A DNA stretch of 56,234 nt. It comes from JAISGQ01 sp045536305 (GTDB lineage Bacteria > Bacillota > Clostridia > Oscillospirales > Acutalibacteraceae). Numbering within the stretch: the stretch's first letter is position 1; the number at the start of each line of letters is the position of its first letter. The position numbers were made by a program, and so were the translations under genes. Shown here one piece after another: positions 49,949 to 56,234 of the stretch. Under the pieces are notes generated by a model that was not told the DNA's origin, ran no database searches, and was given only the letters and a program-made list of their open reading frames with translations. The DNA is taken from contig JAZSNH010000075.1 in assembly GCA_045536305.1 (NCBI GenBank), forward strand, positions 1 through 56,234. Direction: 5' to 3'.

Positions 49949-51204
49949 ACCGTACTTCCTTTCACTGTAGTCTGTATACATTTGCCCCATACCTCAGAGC
50001 CTTCAAAGGGTGTTGCTCTTCCCATGGAGAGAAACTCGGAGGGGTCGATGGTGTACTTTGCATTGAGGTCAAACACTGTAAGATCAGCGCTTTCTCCTTC
50101 TTTTATGTCATATCCTATGCCGAAGCGCTTTTTTGCGTTATCGTGCATAAGCTGTAAGAGCTTTTCAAGTGTGATTATTCCCGTTTTCACAAGATGCGTG
50201 TAGCAGACAGCGAAGCTTGTCTCTATTCCCACAACACCCATTACGCTTTTTTCAAGGCCTCTCGATTTTTCCTCGGCCGAGTGAGGTGCGTGGTCGGTAG
50301 CTATCATATCTATCGTGCCGTCGCACAGACCCTCGATAAGAGCCTTTCTGTCCGACTCAGAACGGATGGGCGGATTCATTTTCCACTTTCCGTCCTCTTT
50401 AAGGTCGGCATCCGAGAAGACAAGATAATGAGGCGCTGTTTCGCAGGTCACATCCACGCCTTCGCTTTTTGCCTGTCTTATTATCTCGACACTTTCCTTC
50501 GCGGAGATATGGCACACATGATATTTGCAGCCGATCTCCTTTACAAGCTTCAGATCACGAGCTATCTGACCCCATTCGCTTTCGGAGCAGATACCGCGGT
50601 GACCGTGTTTCTGAGCATATTCTCCGTCGTGTATATATCCGCCTCGAAGAAGCGAATTGTCCTCGCAGTGAGCAACGATTATCTTATCGAGCTCCTTCGC
50701 CTTCTGCATAGCCTGCCTCATAAGAGCCTCAGACTGAACGCCTCTGCCATCGTCTGAAAAACCGCAGACACCCTTTGCAAGAGCTTCCATCTCTGAAAGC
50801 TCCTCGCCCTTCTGACCTTTTGTTATGGTTCCGTAGGGATAAACATTGACTACGGCGTCAGATTTTATTATACTTTCCTGTGCAGCCAGATTTACAGGGC
50901 TGTCGGGAGCAGGATTTAAGTTCGGCATAGTGCAGACGTTTGTGAAACCGCCGCGTGCCGCAGCCAGTGAACCGGTACGTATCGTTTCTTTATAAGAAAA
51001 ACCCGGCTCCCTGAAATGAACATGCACATCAGTGAGACCGGGAAAAATATAATAATTTGAAAAATCAAATACTGCCCCGTCAGTTACTGAGAAGCCGACG
51101 GGCTGATTCGGGGAAACGGAAACAATACGACCATAGTGAACGGAAACGGTTGCTTTCACAAATTTTTGACCTGTATAAACAACAGCATTCGCCAGATGCA
51201 TCAT
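49933..51204 (-). CDS. pyrC: Dihydroorotase
   Basis: The product has 423 residues. DVHVHFREPGFSYKET is the metal-binding HxH motif; IATDHAPHS is the third site, and CHISAKESVEI is the fourth. It cyclises carbamoyl-aspartate to dihydroorotate. It is the first gene of the operon, with GGAGGG 8 bases before the ATG and the promoter at 51246-51274. Confidence 0.96.
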   Translation of the reverse strand: MMHLANAVVYTGQKFVKATVSVHYGRIVSVSPNQPVGFSVTDGAVFDFSNYYIFPGLTDVHVHFREPGFSYKETIRTGSLAAARGGFTNVCTMPNLNPAPDSPVNLAAQESIIKSDAVVNVYPYGTITKGQKGEELSEMEALAKGVCGFSDDGRGVQSEALMRQAMQKAKELDKIIVAHCEDNSLLRGGYIHDGEYAQKHGHRGICSESEWGQIARDLKLVKEIGCKYHVCHISAKESVEIIRQAKSEGVDVTCETAPHYLVFSDADLKEDGKWKMNPPIRSESDRKALIEGLCDGTIDMIATDHAPHSAEEKSRGLEKSVMGVVGIETSFAVCYTHLVKTGIITLEKLLQLMHDNAKKRFGIGYDIKEGESADLTVFDLNAKYTIDPSEFLSMGRATPFEGSEVWGKCIQTTVKGSTVWKAE

Positions 51205-51245
51205 GTGTCTTGCCCTCCATTGATTCTGCGCTTTGCATTTCGTTA

Positions 51246-51274
51246 ATTATACCCTTGCGAAGCTGTATTGTCAA
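51246..51274 (-). promoter_or_regulatory. Consensus promoter of the pyrimidine operon
   Basis: On the minus strand TTGACA (51269-51274) and TATAAT (51246-51251), separated by 17 bases, form a full-consensus sigma-A promoter. Transcription should start near 51240, leaving a leader of only about 35 bases before pyrC. That is too short for a PyrR-type attenuator, and no hairpin-terminator is seen in it. Confidence 0.9.
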
Positions 51275-51383
51275 ATAGAAAAAGTAGTATATTTCGAGCA
51301 TATTTTTGGAGAAATGCACAGTGGTGTAAATAATAGACAAAATATCAGGACGGCAGCGGTTAATTTCTTACGCTACCATGCTA

Positions 51384-51421
51384 ACACTTTACTTGACTAC
51401 TACGATAAAGTGTAGTAATAT
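51384..51421 (+). promoter_or_regulatory. Histidine operon promoter with operator-like dyad
   Basis: TTGACT (51393-51398) and TAATAT (51416-51421) have a 17-base spacer. An inverted repeat ACACTTTA ... TAAAGTGT (51384-51391 and 51406-51413) overlaps the -35 and most of the spacer, and a second imperfect dyad (TACTAC ... GTAGTA) overlaps it. A repressor-binding site is likely. No T-box, leader peptide or terminator is visible between promoter and hisZ. Confidence 0.82.
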
Positions 51422-51449
51422 ATACCCAACAAATAACGGAGGAACAGCT

Positions 51450-52526
51450 ATGAACATTTCCGATAAGATACTCAGAGCAGAGGAGAGGGCATCTCTTAAG
51501 CTTCGTACGATTTATGCAGAAAACGGTTATACGCCGTACAGCATGAGCAAATTTGAGGAATACGACCTGTATGCAAGAAACCGAGCCTTTTTAAGAGGTG
51601 AGGAGATAATAACCTTTAATGATATGGCAGGTCATCTGATGGCATTAAAGCCCGATGTGACTCTTTCCATTGTAAAAAATGACCCTGCGGACACAAAGCT
51701 TCGCAAGGTATATTATAATGAAAATGTTTACCGTGTGGCAGGCGGCACAAAGGAATTTCGCGAAATAATGCAGTCGGGTCTTGAATGCATCGGTGAAATA
51801 GATCTTTTTGCAGTGTGTGAAGTGCTGAGCGTAGCATGCAAAAGCCTTGAGGTGCTCGGCGATGAGAATCTGCTGGTCATTTCGCACATGGGTCTGCTTT
51901 CGGGACTTCTTGATCAGGCAGATATCAGTGCCGATCAGAAAAACGACCTGCTTTCCTGCATAAGTGCAAAGAACGAGCATTCGCTCAAGGAAAAATGCAG
52001 CGCATGGAGCGTTGACGCGGGATTAACAGAAAAGCTTGCGACCATTGCTTCGCTTTATGCACCTCTGGCAGAAAGCATAGAGATACTTAAAGCGCTGAGC
52101 ATAAATGCTCAGACCGAAGCGGCGGTCAGAGAGCTCGAAAGCATTTCAAAGGTGCTTCATAAAAACAATATAATGCTTGATTTCTCGCTCGTAAACGATA
52201 TGAGATATTATAACGGCATTATTTTTCAGGGCTTCTTGAGCACTGTTCCCGAAGCGGTGCTTTCGGGCGGACGCTATGACAAGCTGCTGGCAAGGTTCGG
52301 AAGAAGCGGCGGCGCAATAGGCTTTGCGGTTTATCTCGATCAGATAGCAAGAGCAAATTCCAACAGAAACGAGCTTGATGTTGATGTGCTTCTGATTTAT
52401 AATGAAAAGACTGCCATAGATGAAGTATTTGCCAAAATAGCGGAAATACAGAAAAGCGGCAGGACGGTTCGAGCACAGACAGAAGATTTCGGTGACCTTC
52501 GCTTCGGCGAAAAGATCAGCCTTTGA
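51450..52526 (+). CDS. hisZ: ATP phosphoribosyltransferase regulatory subunit
   Basis: The product has 358 residues from ATG 51450, preceded by ACGGAGGAACAGCT. It is a HisRS-like catalytic-fold protein (motif-2-like TFNDMAGHLMALKPDVTLSI, and LSGGRYDKLLARFGRSGGAIG near the end). HisZ lacks aminoacylation and activates short-form HisG, which is the next gene. It is the first gene of the operon. Confidence 0.92.
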   Translation: MNISDKILRAEERASLKLRTIYAENGYTPYSMSKFEEYDLYARNRAFLRGEEIITFNDMAGHLMALKPDVTLSIVKNDPADTKLRKVYYNENVYRVAGGTKEFREIMQSGLECIGEIDLFAVCEVLSVACKSLEVLGDENLLVISHMGLLSGLLDQADISADQKNDLLSCISAKNEHSLKEKCSAWSVDAGLTEKLATIASLYAPLAESIEILKALSINAQTEAAVRELESISKVLHKNNIMLDFSLVNDMRYYNGIIFQGFLSTVPEAVLSGGRYDKLLARFGRSGGAIGFAVYLDQIARANSNRNELDVDVLLIYNEKTAIDEVFAKIAEIQKSGRTVRAQTEDFGDLRFGEKISL

Positions 52527-52539
52527 TGAGGTGTAATAT

Positions 52540-53163
52540 ATGATAAATATAGCATTGCCGAAAGGACGCCTCGGCGAAAAGGCGTACGATATATTTGAAA
52601 AAGCAGGCTGCGGCTGTCCTTCGATAAAGGAAAAGAACCGCAAGCTGGTGTTTGAAAATGTTGATTGCGGAGTGCGTTACTTCTGGGTAAAGCCGTCCGA
52701 TGTATCCATTTATGTTGAACGAGGTGCAGCGGATATCGGCGTGGCAGGCAAGGATATCCTGCTTGAATACGAGCCCGATGTATTCGAGCTTTTGGATCTT
52801 CAGATAGGAAAATGCCGAATGGCTGTTGCAGGCCCCAAGGATTTTAATGACGACGGAAGAGATGTCCTGCGTGTTGCCACAAAATTTCCGAATATAGCAC
52901 GAGGCTATTATAATTCCATTTCGCGCGTTATAGACATCATAAAGCTGTCAGGCTCTATCGAGCTTGCACCGCTGCTCGGACTTTCCGATGTCATAGTTGA
53001 TATAGTGGAAACAGGCGCAACTCTGAAGGAAAACGGACTTGAGCCGAAAGAGGATATAGTGGATATCAGCGCACGCCTTATCGCAAACAAGGTAAGCTAC
53101 CGCTTTAAAAGCGAGGAGATAAGCCGAATCCGCGACAGAATAGCCGAAAACCAAAAGATTTAA
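52540..53163 (+). CDS. hisG: ATP phosphoribosyltransferase, short form
   Basis: The product has 207 residues. INIALPKGRLGEKAYDIFEK and the PRPP loop DVIVDIVETGATLKENGLE are typical. The short length, without a regulatory domain, fits dependence on HisZ, encoded 13 bases upstream. It catalyses the first step of histidine synthesis. Confidence 0.96.
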   Translation: MINIALPKGRLGEKAYDIFEKAGCGCPSIKEKNRKLVFENVDCGVRYFWVKPSDVSIYVERGAADIGVAGKDILLEYEPDVFELLDLQIGKCRMAVAGPKDFNDDGRDVLRVATKFPNIARGYYNSISRVIDIIKLSGSIELAPLLGLSDVIVDIVETGATLKENGLEPKEDIVDISARLIANKVSYRFKSEEISRIRDRIAENQKI

Positions 53164-53242
53164 GGCATTTGTCAAAAGTTTTTCAAAGGGAGAGCATTAA
53201 GGCAAAGCTCCCGATATAATTCTTATGCAAAGGAAGCTTCAC

Positions 53243-54517
53243 ATGATTAAAACATACAAATTCTCCGAGGTATCACCCTCTGATATATTCGATCGTGAGA
53301 CAGAAGAGATCGATGTTTCTTCGGTCGTAGCCGAAATAATCGCAAAGGTACGTGCCGAGGGTGATGATGCGCTTCGGTTTTACACCGAAAAATTCGATAA
53401 AACAAAAATCGATGCCCTTGAGGTGACCGATGAAGAGCTGGAAGCTGCATTTGCGGCTACCGATCCTGCCCTTATCGAAATAATGAAAAAGGCGAAGGAG
53501 AATATCACCGAATACCACTTAAATCAAAAGCAGAACGGCTTCGAATATAAGAGAGCAAACGGCGCGATTCTCGGACAGAAGGTAACCGCCATAGAAAAAG
53601 CAGGTGTGTATGTGCCGGGAGGTACAGCCGCATATCCTTCTTCCGTTCTGATGAATATAATCCCTGCAAAAATCGCAGGAGTTAATGAGATAATAATGGT
53701 CTCGCCTCCTACCTGCAGCGGAAATATAAATCCCGTTATCCTTACCGCTGCCAAAATAGCAGGTGCTGACAGGATATTCAAAACAGGCGGCGCACAGGCT
53801 GTCGCGGCGCTTGCCTACGGCACTGAAAGCATTCCGAAGGTGGATAAGATAGTCGGCCCGGGCAATGCATTCGTAGCAGAGGCAAAGAGGCAGGTTTTCG
53901 GCAGAGTTGCCATAGATATGATAGCAGGCCCCAGCGAGATCCTCGTGATCGCAGACGGTACAAACGAAGCGAGAATCATAGCAGCTGATATGCTCAGTCA
54001 GGCGGAGCATGACAAGAGAGCCTCTGCCGTGCTCGTTACCGACAGCGAAAAGCTTGCAGAGGGAGTAGCCGCCGAGCTTGAGCGTCAGATAAAGCTCCTG
54101 CCCAGAGAGGAGATAGCCCGTACCTCCATTGACAATAACGGTATGATAATCATAGCGGAAAATCTTATGCAGGCAGTGGAAATTTCCAATGAGCTGGCTC
54201 CTGAGCATCTTGAGGTGTGCACCGACAAGCCGTTTGAGCTTTTGCCGTATATCCGCAATGCAGGCTCTGTATTTCTCGGAAAGAACTGTCCCGAGGCGCT
54301 GGGCGACTATATGTCGGGAACAAACCACGTTCTCCCGACAGGCGGAACGGCAAAATTTTCAAGTCCGCTTTCCGTTGACGATTTTGTTAAGAAATCCTGT
54401 TATTCATATTATACCGAGCAGGCACTTCTCGAAACCTGCGACAACGTGGCATACTTTGCGGAAAGCGAAGGACTTTCCGCCCACGCACGAAGCGCAACAG
54501 CAAGAAAAAAGGACTGA
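53243..54517 (+). CDS. hisD: Histidinol dehydrogenase
   Basis: The product has 424 residues from ATG 53243 (AGGAAG upstream). GPGNAFVAEAKRQVFG, MIAGPSEILVIAD, DMLSQAEHD and NHVLPTGGTAKFSSPLSV are the family motifs, and zinc ligands are present. It oxidises histidinol to histidine in two steps. A 79-base gap after hisG holds a short hairpin-like GGGAG ... CTCCC. Confidence 0.96.
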   Translation: MIKTYKFSEVSPSDIFDRETEEIDVSSVVAEIIAKVRAEGDDALRFYTEKFDKTKIDALEVTDEELEAAFAATDPALIEIMKKAKENITEYHLNQKQNGFEYKRANGAILGQKVTAIEKAGVYVPGGTAAYPSSVLMNIIPAKIAGVNEIIMVSPPTCSGNINPVILTAAKIAGADRIFKTGGAQAVAALAYGTESIPKVDKIVGPGNAFVAEAKRQVFGRVAIDMIAGPSEILVIADGTNEARIIAADMLSQAEHDKRASAVLVTDSEKLAEGVAAELERQIKLLPREEIARTSIDNNGMIIIAENLMQAVEISNELAPEHLEVCTDKPFELLPYIRNAGSVFLGKNCPEALGDYMSGTNHVLPTGGTAKFSSPLSVDDFVKKSCYSYYTEQALLETCDNVAYFAESEGLSAHARSATARKKD

Positions 54518-54523
54518 TTTGAA

Positions 54524-55588
54524 ATGAGCAGATTTTTAAATAAAAGAATGTCCGCAATGACTCCCTATGTGTCGGGAGAGCAGCCGCAGGACAAGAAATA
54601 TATAAAGCTTAATACAAACGAAAATCCCTATCCGCCTGCACCGGCAGTTTTTGAGGCAGTCAACGCCGATGCTGTTGCAAGATTAAAGCTTTACCCCGAT
54701 ATTCTGGCAAAAAACCTGCGCGAAAAGATTGCAAAGCTCAACGGCGTAGAGCTTGAAAACGTGATCCTCAGCAATGGCTCAGATGAAGCGCTGATGTTTG
54801 CGTTCATGGCGTTCTGCGATGAAGAAAAGCAGGTTACCTTCCCCGATATAACCTATTCCTTCTATGATGTCTGGGCAAATATGTTCGGCGTGCCCTTTGA
54901 GACAAAGCCTCTGAACGAAGATTTTACAATCAATACAGAGGATTATATAAATTGCGGAAAGAATATTTTTCTTGCAAATCCCAATGCGCCGACAGCTATA
55001 GCACTGAGCGTTGAGGAGATCGAAAAGATCGTTGCATCAAACTCCGAACAGGTCGTTATTGTCGATGAGGCATACGTTGATTTCAGCGGTATTACCTGTG
55101 TGCCTCTCATCAAAAAGTACGATAATATCCTTATTATACAGACTTTTTCCAAATCTCGCTCCATGGCGGGTGCACGTCTCGGCTTTGCCATCGGAAGCAA
55201 AGCGCTCATAGAGGATATGGACAGAGTGAGAAATTCCACCAATCCTTATAATGTCGATTATCTTACAATGGTTGCCGGTGCAGCTGCGATAGACAATGAC
55301 GATTACTGCCGTGAAAACTGCAGAAAGATAATCGAGACCCGTACCTATGCGGAAAATCGTCTTATAGAAATGGGTTTTGATATCACAGAATCATCCACTA
55401 ATTTTATCTTTGCAAAAACGGAGAAAATGGGCGGCTTCGAGCTTTACAAGGAGCTTAAGAACAGAGGTGTTCTTGTCCGCAACTTTGCAAAACCCAGAAT
55501 TGCCGACTATAATCGAATAACTATCGGCACCTATGAAGAAACAAAGACAATGCTTGATACCATACAAAATATACTGGAGGGAAAATGA
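54524..55588 (+). CDS. hisC: Histidinol-phosphate aminotransferase
   Basis: The product has 354 residues. LNTNENPYPPAP, ILSNGSDEALMFAF, VIVDEAYVDFSG and the PLP lysine in QTFSKSRSMAGARLGF are diagnostic. It transfers the amino group to imidazole-acetol phosphate. It starts 6 bases after the hisD stop and overlaps hisB by 4 bases. Confidence 0.96.
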   Translation: MSRFLNKRMSAMTPYVSGEQPQDKKYIKLNTNENPYPPAPAVFEAVNADAVARLKLYPDILAKNLREKIAKLNGVELENVILSNGSDEALMFAFMAFCDEEKQVTFPDITYSFYDVWANMFGVPFETKPLNEDFTINTEDYINCGKNIFLANPNAPTAIALSVEEIEKIVASNSEQVVIVDEAYVDFSGITCVPLIKKYDNILIIQTFSKSRSMAGARLGFAIGSKALIEDMDRVRNSTNPYNVDYLTMVAGAAAIDNDDYCRENCRKIIETRTYAENRLIEMGFDITESSTNFIFAKTEKMGGFELYKELKNRGVLVRNFAKPRIADYNRITIGTYEETKTMLDTIQNILEGK

Positions 55589-56175
55589 TGAGGACGAGTA
55601 AAATTGCACGAAAAACAGCAGAAACAGATATTACTCTTGACTTAAATCTTGACGGCGGAGGAATCGGCGAGATAAATACAGGTGTCGGATTTTTAGATCA
55701 CATGCTTATGCTCTTTACCCGTCACGGTAATTTCAATATGGTTATAAAGGGAAAGGGAGATACCTATATCGACGATCATCACACTGTCGAGGATGTGGGT
55801 ATATGCCTTGGCACTGCATTCGCTGAAGCATTGGGTGATATGCGCGGTGTTACACGTTACGGAGATATCGCTCTCCCCATGGATGATGCGCTGATCCTTT
55901 GTGCAGTTGATCTTTCCGGAAGAGCTTACTTAAACTGTGACCTGCAGATACCGACAGAAAAGGTCGGCACCTTTGATACAGAGCTTGTAGAAGAATTTCT
56001 CCTTGCATTTACCCGCAAGGCAGGAATAACCGTTCATATTAAGCAGCTCGCGGGAGTTAATTCCCACCATATTATCGAGGGTGCATTCAAGGCGCTTGCC
56101 CGAGCTCTGGCAAAGGCAGTGCGTATTGATAAGGCACACAGCGATGAAATTCCGTCTACCAAGGGAGTGCTTTGA
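55585..56175 (+). CDS. hisB: Imidazoleglycerol-phosphate dehydratase
   Basis: The product has 196 residues, monofunctional (no phosphatase domain). The motifs FLDHMLMLFTRHGNF, DDHHTVEDVGICLG and NSHHIIEGAFKALARAL give the manganese ligands. GGAGGGAAA precedes the ATG. It overlaps hisC and hisH. Confidence 0.96.
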   Translation: MMRTSKIARKTAETDITLDLNLDGGGIGEINTGVGFLDHMLMLFTRHGNFNMVIKGKGDTYIDDHHTVEDVGICLGTAFAEALGDMRGVTRYGDIALPMDDALILCAVDLSGRAYLNCDLQIPTEKVGTFDTELVEEFLLAFTRKAGITVHIKQLAGVNSHHIIEGAFKALARALAKAVRIDKAHSDEIPSTKGVL

Positions 56176-56234
56176 TGGTTGCGATTATAAATTACGGAGT
56201 TGGAAATCTGTTTTCCCTTAAAAGCTCCTTTGCG
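56175..56234 (+). CDS. hisH: Imidazole glycerol phosphate synthase glutaminase subunit, partial
   Basis: Only the first 20 codons (MVAIINYGVGNLFSLKSSFA) are in the window; the rest is beyond the right edge. That start is the typical HisH N-terminus. It overlaps the hisB stop by one base (TGATG). Confidence 0.85.
   Translation, partial: MVAIINYGVGNLFSLKSSFA

Noticed and set aside
51205..51245. PyrR-type attenuator before pyrC
   Set aside because: The leader is only about 35 bases and contains no anti-terminator or terminator hairpin.
51422..51449. T-box or histidine leader peptide before hisZ
   Set aside because: Only 28 bases separate the -10 element from hisZ; no His codon run or terminator.
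53519..54328. Minus-strand open frame of 269 codons opposite hisD
   Set aside because: Shadow of hisD, no start signals, Cys/His/Arg-rich product.

Overview
The window is the right-hand part of a temperate tailed prophage (1 to about 37947) joined to a host chromosome segment (about 37948 to 56234). Several features point to a low-to-moderate GC Clostridia host, probably Ruminococcaceae/Oscillospiraceae-like: a PyrK/PyrD-1B pair, PyrI next to PyrB, a short-form HisG with HisZ, strong AGGAGG-type ribosome binding sites, and consensus TTGACA/TATAAT promoters. The genus is an inference.

The prophage is read mostly on the minus strand. From right to left: tyrosine integrase (+), a lipoprotein cargo gene (+), ImmA-type peptidase (-), XRE repressor (+), then a leftward early operon. 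The early operon holds small HTH and zinc-ribbon proteins, an HUH replication protein, PcfK/PcfJ/DUF3102-like proteins, a Dam methylase, ASCH, VRR-NUC and Lar-like proteins, and a late-gene regulator. The late operon follows: small and large terminase, podovirus-type portal, a Prp-type cysteine protease, scaffold, N4-gp56-type major capsid protein, adaptor and nozzle-like proteins, DUF859 and LysM structural proteins, a 3077-residue polyvalent virion protein, and tail-fibre genes running off the left edge. No tape measure or tail-tube gene is present, so a short-tailed virion is inferred. Lysis genes and the left attachment site lie outside the window.

The right prophage end is a tRNA-Val(CAC) 3' half at 37900-37947, the remnant of the tRNA used as the integration site. 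The restored tRNA should lie beyond position 1.

Host genes to the right are a CapA/SH3/beta-lactamase fusion, a leftward ten-gene pyrimidine operon (pyrC-carA-carB-pyrK-pyrD-pyrF-pyrE-pyrB-pyrI and an ArsC-like gene), and a divergent rightward histidine operon (hisZ-G-D-C-B-H, cut by the right edge). The two operons start from divergent promoters in a 245-bp gap.

The most notable observations are these. (1) CarA has lost its glutaminase nucleophile, catalytic histidine and most glutamine-contact residues. (2) Two small ORFs with good ribosome binding sites are embedded out of frame in the giant virion gene, at the border of two exchangeable modules marked by R-x-S-L-K linkers. (3) An octamer, CGAGCGGC, is strongly enriched and strand-biased in the early region in all codon phases. 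(4) A phage-encoded Prp protease sits beside scaffold and capsid proteins that both begin with an N-L-H-x-F motif resembling the Prp cleavage site. All of this rests on reading the sequence; no database searches were run.
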